This document shows, piece by piece, positions 55,870-64,000 of a stretch of DNA of 64,000 nt. The position numbers and the translations under genes were made by a program. The first letter of the stretch is position 1. Each line of letters opens with the position of its first letter. Where the stretch lies: the NCBI RefSeq assembly GCF_026242045.1, contig NZ_JAPJDO010000018.1:1-64000 (forward strand). Direction: 5' to 3'. The notes under the pieces are model-generated. The model saw only the letters and a list, made by a program, of their open reading frames with translations. It ran no database searches and was not told the DNA's origin. This DNA is from Mycobacterium pinniadriaticum (GTDB taxonomy: Bacteria > Actinomycetota > Actinomycetes > Mycobacteriales > Mycobacteriaceae).

Positions 55870-55886
55870 GCGGACATTCTGTCCGC
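55870..55886. promoter_or_regulatory. Palindrome upstream of the marR gene
   Basis: GCGGACA-TTC-TGTCCGC is a perfect 7-bp inverted repeat 40 bases upstream of the GTG at 55927. The size fits a MarR dimer site, so autoregulation is possible. Confidence 0.45.
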
Positions 55887-55926
55887 GACACCGTACCCTT
55901 GAAACCCTGATGAAGGATGCGGGTAG

Positions 55927-56514
55927 GTGAGCGGCAAGCGCCGCGCAGTTGAACCACAACCCGGCCGAGCAGAGTTGGAACGGCAGTTGTCCGCCGACGT
56001 CCGAGCAATGACCGCCCGGTCCGACCGCGTCGGCCGGTACTTCGCTCGTGCGAATGACGTCAGCAACAGCGACTTTCACGCGCTGCTGCACATCATGGTG
56101 GCCGAGACCGCGGGGACGCCCCTGACCCCGGCACAGCTTCGGCAGCGGATGAACCTCTCACCGCCGGCAATCACCTACCTCGTCGACCGGATGATCGAGT
56201 CGGGCCACATTCGACGTGAACCCGACCCCGCGGACCGGCGCAAGTGGCTACTGCGCTACGAGGAGCGCGGAATGGCCTTGGCCCATGACTTCTTCAGACC
56301 CCTCGGCTCCCGGTTCAGCGCGGCGCTCGCCGATCTCGACGACAGCGATCTGATGGCCGCTCACCGGGTTTTCACAGCAATGATCGCCGCGATGACGGTA
56401 TTCGAGGACGAACTCCCTGAAGACGGCGCCCACGCATCACCCGGTGTCGGGCGAAGCACCGGGGCGGCGCGACGAGCGCGGGGAGCAACCCGAACCGCCG
56501 CTCGCACCGAGTGA
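55927..56514 (+). CDS. MarR-family regulator of the carotenoid cluster
   Basis: This 195-residue MarR protein has a winged helix-turn-helix at about residues 60-130: LTPAQLRQRMNLSPPAITYLVDRM and the wing region DPADRRKWLLRY. The 40-residue C-terminal tail is Arg/Ala-rich. In Corynebacterium the MarR-type CrtR represses crtE and is released by GGPP; this gene may be the equivalent, but that is inferred from place and family. GTG 55927 is the start. Its 3' end overlaps the glycosyltransferase gene on the other strand by 78 bases. Confidence 0.85.
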   Translation: MSGKRRAVEPQPGRAELERQLSADVRAMTARSDRVGRYFARANDVSNSDFHALLHIMVAETAGTPLTPAQLRQRMNLSPPAITYLVDRMIESGHIRREPDPADRRKWLLRYEERGMALAHDFFRPLGSRFSAALADLDDSDLMAAHRVFTAMIAAMTVFEDELPEDGAHASPGVGRSTGAARRARGATRTAARTE

Positions 56515-57735
56515 GAGCACTCGCTGTTCGATCAGATCCGCGCCCCGCTGCACACCCCCGGTCGCCGCGAAGCCGTTGGCCACGCGTCGCGCACCATCGA
56601 CCATCGTCGTCGCGCGCAGCACAGCGCCGCGCAGTCGGCTCGGGGTAAGCCTATTCGGAGGCAGACGCGTGCCGCAGCAGGCCACTTGCACCCTGCGCGC
56701 GACTTCGGCTTGATCGCGGGCGAACGGTACGACGCAGACCGGCACGCCTCGGTCGAGCGCCTTGACCGTCGTTCCCATCCCGCCGTGCGTGACCACACAG
56801 ACCGCACGCTCCAGCACCACGTCATGTGGCACAAAACGGCATACCGTCGAATTTGGCGTGCGCGGCAGGCCTGCGGGTATCCCTGCCGGGAAGGAAGCGA
56901 CCACGTGGACCGGCTGATCGGCCAGCGCCCGCAGCGCAACATGTCCAAGCTTTGCGTCGCCCTGGGCGATCGAGGAAGTGCCGACCAGAACGATCGGCCG
57001 GTCGACGGCGGCGAGCCACTGTGGGACGGGCTTGGGATCCTGCCGGAAGACGCAGGCGCCGATGAAGTGCACCTTCTCTCGCCAATCGGGGTGCGGATAC
57101 TCGAAGGGCTCGCCGCCCACCGCCAACAGCAGTGGGGCTCTGCGCATCAGTGCGTCCACGGAGTCGACCGGGGGCGCAGCCAGGGCCGCTCTCAGCGCGT
57201 TGAGTCGCGGAAGTATCGGGCGATCGAAGAGATACCTGACGATCGGGCGCATTGCCGTGTCACGAATGCGGCCGACAATGCCGGGACGCGGTCGCAGGCC
57301 CGGCCCGAAAGGTGGCGCATACCGCGAGCTCAGGTAGGGCGTGAACGGTGAAAACACCGCCCAGGGAACACCTCCCACCTCAGCCGCTGAGATCGCACCC
57401 CAGCAGTTCGCATCAACGATGACCACGTCGGGGCGCACTTGCTCGACCGCGCCACGATAGTCCTCGACCTCGATGACCGCCCGGCGGCACAGAACATCCG
57501 TCGACCTTTTGAGTACTCCCACGGCGTTGCGCGCCAACCAATCTTGCCCGTCAATGGCCTCGATGCGGGTATCCACCGCCTCGGCGTGTAGACCCGCCGC
57601 GCGCATCGTGTCGATCTGATCGGCCATTGTGCGCAGATGAACCTGATGACCCCGCCGCGCCAGTTCGACCAAGAGTGCCGCCAGTGGGTAAACATGTCCC
57701 AGAGCCGGCGAGCCGTAGGCCAAGATCACACCCAT
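56437..57735 (-). CDS. UGT/CrtX-like glycosyltransferase
   Basis: The 432-residue GT-B protein of the UDP-glycosyltransferase superfamily (GT1) resembles carotenoid and macrolide glycosyltransferases. It shows the N-terminal GSPALGHVYPLAALLVEL with the catalytic His and the C-terminal nucleotide-sugar motif THGGMGTTVKALDRGVPV near residue 335. ATG 57735 lies 8 bases after the IPP isomerase gene, so the two form an operon. It could glycosylate a carotenoid; acceptor unknown. The C-terminus (LSLGASGGSGCSPRSSRRPG) is probably flexible. Confidence 0.85.
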   Translation of the reverse strand: MGVILAYGSPALGHVYPLAALLVELARRGHQVHLRTMADQIDTMRAAGLHAEAVDTRIEAIDGQDWLARNAVGVLKRSTDVLCRRAVIEVEDYRGAVEQVRPDVVIVDANCWGAISAAEVGGVPWAVFSPFTPYLSSRYAPPFGPGLRPRPGIVGRIRDTAMRPIVRYLFDRPILPRLNALRAALAAPPVDSVDALMRRAPLLLAVGGEPFEYPHPDWREKVHFIGACVFRQDPKPVPQWLAAVDRPIVLVGTSSIAQGDAKLGHVALRALADQPVHVVASFPAGIPAGLPRTPNSTVCRFVPHDVVLERAVCVVTHGGMGTTVKALDRGVPVCVVPFARDQAEVARRVQVACCGTRLPPNRLTPSRLRGAVLRATTMVDGARRVANGFAATGGVQRGADLIEQRVLSLGASGGSGCSPRSSRRPGASPDTG

Positions 57736-57743
57736 CGCAGCGA

Positions 57744-58778
57744 CTATTCGACGGGAACCAGGCCAAGGCCGCGCAACGCGGCCAGATTTGTTGCGCCACA
57801 ACCATGCAGACAAATGCGAAGCTCATCGATGAAACGCTGCAGCCACTCCACCACAGCTGCAGCGGAATCGATTGCGGCAGGCAGGAGCGGACGGGCAACC
57901 GCCACCACGTCGGCACCCATCGCGAGGGCTTTGGCCGCATCGGAGCCGGTCCGAATTCCGCCGGAGGCCACCAGCGGAATTCGCGGCAGCGCCGCACGCA
58001 CCTCCACGAGTGCTTGGGCGGTGGGAATCCCCCAGTCGGCCAGATCCGGATGGCGCAGTTCGCCGTAGCGGACCAATTGCTCGACCCGCGACCAGGACGT
58101 ACCACCCGCCCCCGCCACGTCGATCGCCGCAACCGGCGGCTCGCCCGTCGGCCGCAGCAATTCGGACACCGCGCTCGCGCCGATCCCGTGACCCACTTCT
58201 TTGAGCAGGACCGGATAGCCGAGGAGCGGAACCACCTCATGCAGTCGCTCGAGCGAGCCGGCACAGTCGGTGTCGCCGTTTCTCTGCATCGCTTCCTGCA
58301 GTGGATTCGTGTGCACCGCAAGGACGTCCGCACCGACCCTGGCAAGCGCGGAAACGATCTCTGGCACCGCCTCTCTGGTCAGCTGCGCGAGCCCGATGTT
58401 GCCGACCAACAGCACGTCGGGCGCGACATCACGCACGGCGAAGCTCGCTGCAGCTCTCTCACCCAGTGCATTGCTGAACATCACTCGTTGTGAGCCGAGC
58501 ATCATCCCGACGCCGAGTCGCTGCGCAGCGGTGGCCAGATTCCGATTGATGGCCGCCGAGAGTTCGGCTCCGCCTGTCATGGCGCCCACCAGCACCGGCG
58601 CACGCAATCGGGCGCCGAGAAACTCGGTAGTCAGATCGATATCGTCCAAGCGGGTCTGGGTGAGCGCGTTGTAGGGGAGCCGGTAACGTTCCAGACCCGT
58701 AGTCACGCCCTGGTGATCGACGTCGCCATTCAGGCACACCTCGATATGCCGCCGTTTGCGGTGTTCGAGCAACGCCAT
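57744..58778 (-). CDS. fni: Isopentenyl-diphosphate delta-isomerase, type 2
   Basis: The 344-residue FMN-dependent isomerase interconverts IPP and DMAPP, supplying starter units for GGPP. The TIM-barrel has the type 2 signatures: RKRRHIEVCL at the start, APVLVGAMTGG near 65, an HTNPLQEAMQ motif near 155, VKE-like LLKEVGHG near 190, and ASGGIRTGSDAAKALAMGA near 270. ATG 58778 is preferred (AAGGTGG 8 bases upstream); GTG 58790 is possible. M. tuberculosis has a type 1 Idi instead. Confidence 0.92.
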   Translation of the reverse strand: MALLEHRKRRHIEVCLNGDVDHQGVTTGLERYRLPYNALTQTRLDDIDLTTEFLGARLRAPVLVGAMTGGAELSAAINRNLATAAQRLGVGMMLGSQRVMFSNALGERAAASFAVRDVAPDVLLVGNIGLAQLTREAVPEIVSALARVGADVLAVHTNPLQEAMQRNGDTDCAGSLERLHEVVPLLGYPVLLKEVGHGIGASAVSELLRPTGEPPVAAIDVAGAGGTSWSRVEQLVRYGELRHPDLADWGIPTAQALVEVRAALPRIPLVASGGIRTGSDAAKALAMGADVVAVARPLLPAAIDSAAAVVEWLQRFIDELRICLHGCGATNLAALRGLGLVPVE

Positions 58779-58847
58779 GTCACTGACCACCTTCTCATCG
58801 CGCGCAACAGCCCTTGCTGGGTGCCAGCGTACCCCTGCAACACCTTT

Positions 58848-58881
58848 TCATTCAGGCATTGAATAGTTAAGCAAGTGAATA
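58848..58881 (-). promoter_or_regulatory. Second operator-like element, between fni and mmpL
   Basis: On the minus strand this 34-mer repeats the crtE element (24 of 34 identical). It is 70 bases upstream of fni and 139 bases upstream of mmpL, so it can serve both divergent genes. A smaller inverted repeat ATTCA-GGCAT-TGAAT lies inside. Confidence 0.6.
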
Positions 58882-58892
58882 TACCTTGGGTA
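58866..58892 (+). promoter_or_regulatory. Possible SigF-type promoter for mmpL
   Basis: GTTAA, 17 bases and GGGTA resemble the mycobacterial SigF consensus GTTT-N15-17-GGGTA. It overlaps the operator-like element. Carotenoid genes depend on SigF in M. smegmatis, so this is plausible but a one-base mismatch remains in the -35. Confidence 0.35.
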
Positions 58893-59019
58893 ACAGATTG
58901 GCCGACAGGCGGATTGGCACTAGAAGGACCCGGGATTGTCGATGTTGTTGCGATGGGACTCAGTTGAGCACTCCCGGCCGCCGGCCCCAGGGCTGAATTC
59001 CGGGCCGCGAGGACGATAG

Positions 59020-61281
59020 ATGCTGGCGGCCGTAGCCAGGCTCTCAGTCGCCGCTCCGCGGCGAATTGTCGCAGCGGCGCTACTCCTGCTGATCGGCACC
59101 GCAGTCTTCGCAATCCCGGCCGCCTCACGGCTGTCTGCCGGCGGTTTTCTCGATCCCGGTTCCGATTCGGCCCGGGCCTCGGCGATGCTCGCCGATACTT
59201 TCGACCAGGGCGACATGGAACTGGTCGTCATTGTGCATTCGCAGCGCGGAGCCGCGACAGGCGACGCGCGCGCGGTGGGTACCGCGATCACGGGTGAGCT
59301 CACGGCTTCGCCATTCGTGTCGCGCGTCATGTCCCCGTGGGACAGCCACCCCGTGCCGGGGACTCTGACCGGAGACGGTAAGTCGGCAATGATCGTCGCC
59401 GCGATCAAAGGGGACGAGAACACCGCTCCACAGCGAGCCCGAACCCTGGCCGATCGGCTGCCACGGAGCACCGGCGATGTCGAGGTACAGGCAGGTGGGT
59501 CTGCACTCGTCTACGCGGAAATAAGCCGTCAGACGAAATCAGACCTGATCCGCATGGAAGCCATTGCGATCCCGTTGAGCTTCGCCGCATTGGTGTGGGT
59601 CTTCGGCGGACTTCTGGCTGCCGCCCTGCCGGTGGCCGTCGGCGGATTCGCCATCCTGGGCTCGCTTGCGGCCCTGAGGGCGATATCGCTGGTCACCGAC
59701 GTATCGATCTTCGCGCTCAACGTCGCGGTGGCATTGGGATTCGCATTGGCCGTCGACTACACCCTGCTGATCGTCAGCCGGTACCGCGATGAACTGGTCG
59801 ACGGCGGCTCGCGCGGGCAAGCACTGGTACGCACGATGACCACCGCTGGCCGGACCGTTCTGTTCTCGGCGGTGACGGTGGCACTTGCGCTGGTCGGGAT
59901 GGCACTGTTCCCGATGTATTTTCTCAAGTCCTTCGCGTACGCCGGGGTGGCGGTGGTGGGGTTCGCCGCGTTCGCCGCGGTAGCGGTGACCCCGGCCGCG
60001 ATCGTGCTCGCCGGCGACCGACTCGACGCGCTGAACGTTCGGCGGCTATTGCGATCCCTCCTGGGCCGTGCCGAATCGCCCACGCCGGCAGCCGAGCGCA
60101 CGGCATGGTATCGGATGGCGAAACTAGTTATGCGTCATGCAGTTCCAGTTGGCGTGCTACTGACCGTGGCATTACTGATGCTCGGCTGGCCCTTTCTTCG
60201 GGTCAACTGGGGGAACCCCGACGACAGGGTGTTACCCCCCTCCTCATCGGTGCGGGCCGTCAACGACCAAATCCGCACCGATTTCGCGATGAATTCCACT
60301 ACCGCCGTCAAGATCGTGCTACCCGATACCGCGGGATTGACGGAGAGCGACCTCGAGACCTACGCGAACCAGCTGTCCCAGGTGCCCGACGTGACCGCCG
60401 TGTCGGCGCCGACGGGCACGTTCGTCGACGGTCAGCGCTCAGGGCCCCCGTCGGCCCCAGCCGGTATGTCCGCCGATAGCGCATTTCTCACCGTTGAAAG
60501 CGCCGCGCCGCTGTACACACCGGCGTCCGAAACCCAACTCGACCGTTTGCATGCGGTGACCCCCCCGGGAACGGAGCCCGCATTGTTGACCGGGGCGGCG
60601 CAGACGAACCGCGACAGCGTGCAGGGCATCACCTCGCGCCTGCCGCTGGTGCTCGGTTTCATCGCCGTCGTGACGCTGATATTGCTCTTCCTGCTCACCG
60701 GCAGCGTCGTGTTGCCGATCAAAGCGGTGTTGCTCAACATTCTGTCGCTCACGGCGGCGTTCGGCGCACTCGTGTGGATATTCCAGGAAGGGCATCTGTG
60801 GGCCGCCGGCACGACACCGACAGGCACCCTGGCAGTCAACATCCCCGTGCTCATGTTCTGCATCGCGTTCGGATTGTCGATGGACTACGAGGTGTTCCTG
60901 CTCTCCCGAATTCGGGAGTATTGGCTCGCTTCTCCCCGAACCAGCCGGGACAACGACGAGAGCATCGCGCTCGGTATCGAGCGCACCGGGCGGGTGGTCA
61001 CCGCTGCCGCGCTGCTGATGACGATCTCTTTTGCCGCGCTGATATTTGCCGGCGTGTCATTCATGCGCATGTTCGCAGTCGGACTGACGATCGCTGTCCT
61101 TGCCGACGCGACCGTGGTCCGGATGCTGCTGGTGCCCGCATTCATGCATGTCCTCGGGAGGCTGAACTGGTGGGCGCCCGCGCCGTTGGCGCGATTCCAC
61201 CGGTGGGCGTTCCCGTCCAACGTCGGGGCTCAGAGTCCCGTCACCGACCGACGGTCAGGCCAACCTTCTGGAACTCCTTGA
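59020..61281 (+). CDS. MmpL/RND-family membrane transporter
   Basis: This 753-residue RND transporter has the MmpL build: TM1 near residue 18-36, a periplasmic loop, TM2-6 about 185-345 (with FALAVDYTLLIVSRYRDEL, where the family has conserved Asp and Tyr), a second loop, and TM7-12 about 540-720 (FGLSMDYEVFLLSRIREYW with Asp/Tyr). Length is short for an MmpL, more like MmpL11-type or pigment-linked members. A similar gene lies in the Corynebacterium crt operon, so export or placement of a carotenoid is a reasonable guess. The 3' end overlaps guaB3 by 41 bases. Confidence 0.9.
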   Translation: MLAAVARLSVAAPRRIVAAALLLLIGTAVFAIPAASRLSAGGFLDPGSDSARASAMLADTFDQGDMELVVIVHSQRGAATGDARAVGTAITGELTASPFVSRVMSPWDSHPVPGTLTGDGKSAMIVAAIKGDENTAPQRARTLADRLPRSTGDVEVQAGGSALVYAEISRQTKSDLIRMEAIAIPLSFAALVWVFGGLLAAALPVAVGGFAILGSLAALRAISLVTDVSIFALNVAVALGFALAVDYTLLIVSRYRDELVDGGSRGQALVRTMTTAGRTVLFSAVTVALALVGMALFPMYFLKSFAYAGVAVVGFAAFAAVAVTPAAIVLAGDRLDALNVRRLLRSLLGRAESPTPAAERTAWYRMAKLVMRHAVPVGVLLTVALLMLGWPFLRVNWGNPDDRVLPPSSSVRAVNDQIRTDFAMNSTTAVKIVLPDTAGLTESDLETYANQLSQVPDVTAVSAPTGTFVDGQRSGPPSAPAGMSADSAFLTVESAAPLYTPASETQLDRLHAVTPPGTEPALLTGAAQTNRDSVQGITSRLPLVLGFIAVVTLILLFLLTGSVVLPIKAVLLNILSLTAAFGALVWIFQEGHLWAAGTTPTGTLAVNIPVLMFCIAFGLSMDYEVFLLSRIREYWLASPRTSRDNDESIALGIERTGRVVTAAALLMTISFAALIFAGVSFMRMFAVGLTIAVLADATVVRMLLVPAFMHVLGRLNWWAPAPLARFHRWAFPSNVGAQSPVTDRRSGQPSGTP

Positions 61282-62377
61282 GGTCGCAATAACCGGCTTT
61301 GGCCATCGAACGGCGAAGGCCGCCGACCAGATTCAGCGAGCCGAACGGGTCATCGGAAGGTCCGTTGAGCACGCGATCCAGCGACGGGCGCTCACCGGCC
61401 GCGATCTGGAGCAGCGCGCCCCGCGGCAGGGAGGGGTGTGCTGCGGCCACCGGCCAGAACCAGCCGTCGCCGAGGGCCTCGGCGGACTCGGCAAGCGGGG
61501 TGCCCAGCACTACCGCGTCGGCGCCGCAGGCGATGGCCTTGGCCAGGTCTCCGGAGGTGTGGATGTCGCCGTCGGCCAGCACATGCACGTAACGCCCACC
61601 GGTCTCGTCCAGGTATTCCCGGCGGGCGGCCGCGGCATCGGCGATCGCCGTCGCCATCGGCACGCTGATGCCGAGCACCTCGTCGCTGGTGGTCACCCCC
61701 AACGTGGAGCCGTAGCCGACGATGACCCCGGCCGCTCCGGTGCGCATCAGGTGCAACGCGGTCCGGTGATCCAACACCCCACCGGCCACCACCGGCACGT
61801 CCAACTCGGAGATGAACGTCTTCAGGTTCAGCGGTTCGCCGTCGGACGCCACCCGCTCGGCGGAGATGATCGTGCCCTGGATGACCAGCAGGTCGATCCC
61901 CGCCGAGATCAGTGCGGGGGTCAGCGCCTGCGCGTTCTGCGGGCTCACCCGAACCGCCGTGGTGACCCCGGCGTCGCGGATGCGGGCCACCGCCGCGGCC
62001 AGCAGTTCGGGGTCCAGGGGTGCGGCGTGCAGCTGTTGTAACAGCCGGATCGCCGCCGCGGGTTCGGGCTCCTTCTCGGCGGCCTCGATCACCTGCGCGA
62101 TCTTGGCCTCGACATCGGCGTGCCGGCCGATCAGACCTTCGCCGTTGAGCACTCCGAGCCCGCCGAGGCGGCCCATTTCGATGGCGAACTCCGGTGACAC
62201 CAGGGCGTCGGTCGGATGAGCGACGACCGGGATCTCGAACCGGTAGGCGTCCAGCTGCCAGGCGGTGGAGACGTCCTGGGACGACCGGGTCCGGCGGGAC
62301 GGAACGATGTTGATCTCGTCGAGTTCGTAAGTGCGGCGGGCAGTTCTGCCCATGCCGATTTCAACCATGTCACGCAC
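61241..62377 (-). CDS. guaB3: GuaB3 family IMP dehydrogenase-related protein
   Basis: This 378-residue TIM-barrel protein of the IMPDH/GMP reductase family lacks CBS domains and the usual flap Cys. It starts MVEIGMGRTARRTYEL after a short MRD extension and contains VVAGGVLDHRTALHLM and GAAGVIVGYGSTLGVTT. GTG 62377 is chosen because GAGGAG is 11 bases upstream; ATG 62368 equals the M. tuberculosis start (Rv3410c). The in vivo reaction is not settled. It lies 42 bases after guaB2. Confidence 0.9.
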   Translation of the reverse strand: MRDMVEIGMGRTARRTYELDEINIVPSRRTRSSQDVSTAWQLDAYRFEIPVVAHPTDALVSPEFAIEMGRLGGLGVLNGEGLIGRHADVEAKIAQVIEAAEKEPEPAAAIRLLQQLHAAPLDPELLAAAVARIRDAGVTTAVRVSPQNAQALTPALISAGIDLLVIQGTIISAERVASDGEPLNLKTFISELDVPVVAGGVLDHRTALHLMRTGAAGVIVGYGSTLGVTTSDEVLGISVPMATAIADAAAARREYLDETGGRYVHVLADGDIHTSGDLAKAIACGADAVVLGTPLAESAEALGDGWFWPVAAAHPSLPRGALLQIAAGERPSLDRVLNGPSDDPFGSLNLVGGLRRSMAKAGYCDLKEFQKVGLTVGR

Positions 62378-62419
62378 GACGGTGCTGTCTCCTCTTCGCG
62401 CAAGCGCTCATCGGCACCC

Positions 62420-63997
62420 CTAGCGGGCGTAGTAGTTGGGGGCTTCGACCGTCATGGCGATGTCGTGCGGGTGACTCTCCTTGAGCCCCGCCGCCGTGAT
62501 CCGCACGAACTGGGCGTGCTGCAACGCCTCGACGGTGGAGGCGCCGGTGTAGCCCATGGCGGCGCGCAGACCGCCGGTCAGTTGGTGGATCACGGTGGCC
62601 AGCGGGCCGCGGAAGGGCACCCGCCCCTCGATGCCCTCGGGCACCAGCTTGTCCTCGGACAACACATCGTCCTGAAAGTAACGGTCCTTGGAGTAAGACT
62701 TGGCTGCGCCGCGGCCCTGCATGGCGCCCAGCGAACCCATCCCGCGGTAGCTCTTGAACTGCTTGCCATTGACGAAGATCAATTCACCGGGCGCCTCGGC
62801 GGTGCCGGCCAGCAGCGAGCCGAGCATCGCGGTCGACGCGCCGGCCGCCAGTGCCTTGGCGATGTCACCCGAATACTGCAGCCCACCGTCAGCGATCACC
62901 GGCACACCGGCCGGCGCGCACACCGCGGTGGCCTCCAGAATCGCGGTGATCTGCGGGGCGCCGACACCGGCCACCACCCGCGTCGTGCAGATCGAGCCAG
63001 GACCCACCCCCACCTTGACCGCGTCGGCCCCGGCGTCTACCAGTGCGGCGGCGGCACTGCGGGTTGCGACGTTGCCGCCGATGACCTCGACGCGGTCACC
63101 CACGTCGGCCTTGACCTTGCCGACCATCTCCAGCACCAGGCGGTTGTGGGCGTGAGCCGTGTCGACCACGAGTACATCGACACCGGCGTCGGCCAGCGCC
63201 ATGGCGCGATCCCACGCGTCGTCGCCGACGCCCACCGCCGCCCCGACCAGGAGCCGTCCGTCGCTGTCCTTGGTAGCCAGCGGATGCTGCTCGGTCTTGA
63301 CGAAGTCCTTGACGGTGATCAGACCGGTCAACCGGCCGCGCCCGTCGACGATCGGCAGCTTCTCGATCTTGTTGCGCCGCAACAGGCCCAGCGCGGCGTC
63401 GGCGGTGACACCCTCCTGCGCGGTGATCAGCGGAGACTTGGTCATCACCTCCGAGACCGGCTTGCTCATGTCGACCTCGAAGCGCATGTCCCGGTTGGTG
63501 ATGATGCCAACGAGCGAGCCCAGTGCATCCACCACCGGCAGACCCGAGATGCGGAACCGGGCACACATCGCGTCGACCTCGGCCAGTGTGTTGTCCGGCG
63601 AGCAGGTGACCGGGTCGGTGACCATGCCGGCCTCGGACCGCTTGACCATTTCCACCTGTCCGGCCTGCTCGGCGATCGACAGGTTGCGGTGCAACACACC
63701 CATGCCGCCCTGGCGGGCCATCGCGATGGCCATCCGGGCTTCGGTCACGGTGTCCATCGCCGAGCTGACCAGCGGGACCTTGAGGCGGATCTTCTTGGTC
63801 AGTTGGCTGGAGGTGTCGGCCGCGGCGGGCACGACGTCGGAAGCTGCGGGCAGCAGCAGAACGTCGTCGAAGGTCAGGCCCAGCATCGCGATCTTGTTGG
63901 GATCGTCACCGCCGGTCGGAACCGAATCCCCCAGCAGGGCATTCAGATGCGCGGTCAGGCCGTCGATGCGGCCGGCGCTGCCTTCGGCAATGGTCAT
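62420..63997 (-). CDS. guaB2: IMP dehydrogenase
   Basis: GuaB2 oxidises IMP to XMP, the first step of GMP synthesis. The 525-residue sequence has TFDDVLLLPAASDVVP near residue 45, a CBS pair at about 130-245 (PVTCSPDNTLAEVDAM and PLITAQEGVTADAALGLL), the active-site loop VGPGSICTTRVVAGVG with the catalytic Cys near 340, and the flap region KSYRGMGSLGAMQ. It is the main IMPDH and a drug target in M. tuberculosis (Rv3411c). It begins 3 bases from the window edge. Confidence 0.97.
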   Translation of the reverse strand: MTIAEGSAGRIDGLTAHLNALLGDSVPTGGDDPNKIAMLGLTFDDVLLLPAASDVVPAAADTSSQLTKKIRLKVPLVSSAMDTVTEARMAIAMARQGGMGVLHRNLSIAEQAGQVEMVKRSEAGMVTDPVTCSPDNTLAEVDAMCARFRISGLPVVDALGSLVGIITNRDMRFEVDMSKPVSEVMTKSPLITAQEGVTADAALGLLRRNKIEKLPIVDGRGRLTGLITVKDFVKTEQHPLATKDSDGRLLVGAAVGVGDDAWDRAMALADAGVDVLVVDTAHAHNRLVLEMVGKVKADVGDRVEVIGGNVATRSAAAALVDAGADAVKVGVGPGSICTTRVVAGVGAPQITAILEATAVCAPAGVPVIADGGLQYSGDIAKALAAGASTAMLGSLLAGTAEAPGELIFVNGKQFKSYRGMGSLGAMQGRGAAKSYSKDRYFQDDVLSEDKLVPEGIEGRVPFRGPLATVIHQLTGGLRAAMGYTGASTVEALQHAQFVRITAAGLKESHPHDIAMTVEAPNYYAR

Positions 63998-64000
63998 CGG

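Overview
The window is chromosomal DNA of a mycobacterium, most likely a fast-growing Mycolicibacterium-type species. The GC-rich coding style, the mycobacterial families and the gene order support this: from memory, most of the window follows the M. tuberculosis order Rv3339c to Rv3411c, with additions typical of fast growers. No phage, insertion sequence, CRISPR array, tRNA or rRNA was seen.

Layout. 0-6 kb: a monomeric NADP isocitrate dehydrogenase, then a methionine operon (metC-metX-methyltransferase) behind a SAM-IV riboswitch and a 13-codon Cys-containing leader ORF. 6-11 kb: DUF3017 protein, folD, an old-yellow-enzyme-type reductase and an Rv1747-like FHA-ABC exporter. 11-16 kb: the mfp conservon (mfpE-D-C-B-A), ending in the DNA-mimic pentapeptide protein MfpA. 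16-18.4 kb: a small acidic protein, trmL, a nitroreductase and a PPOX protein. 18.4-27.3 kb: a nitrate-assimilation island (nirBD diverging from narK-nasN). 27.3-35 kb: SRPBCC protein, SOS mutagenesis polymerase dnaE2, divergent HelD helicase, DUF899 and a VIT-family transporter. 35-43 kb: htdY, lpqD, a thioesterase, a broken acrA1, a LuxR/LAL regulator and iunH. 43-51 kb: imuB/imuA', RidA, class I aldolase, guaA, an esterase and choD. 51-61 kb: a carotenoid cluster (crtE-crtI-crtB-DUF2784-marR on +, glycosyltransferase and type 2 IPP isomerase on -, mmpL on +). 61-64 kb: guaB3 and guaB2.

How they work together. metC and metX make homocysteine from homoserine under SAM feedback. NarK, NasN and NirBD take nitrate to ammonium. 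DnaE2, ImuA' and ImuB form the SOS mutasome, and LexA boxes sit at both loci. GuaB2 and GuaA convert IMP to GMP. Fni, CrtE, CrtB and CrtI would give a coloured linear carotene, but no lycopene cyclase is present in the cluster.

Most notable observations: (1) a 34-bp operator-like element occurs at both outer promoters of the carotenoid cluster (24 of 34 bases identical); (2) acrA1 has lost the YxxxK catalytic pairs of both reductase domains, one through a deletion of about 98 nt; (3) the first 12 codons of trmL are repeated upstream of the small gene that precedes it; (4) dnaE2 looks leaderless and LexA-controlled; (5) a class E/F sortase tail and a TetR tail survive as remnants. The first 125 bases hold no gene I can identify. 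Comparisons with M. tuberculosis are from memory, not from a search.
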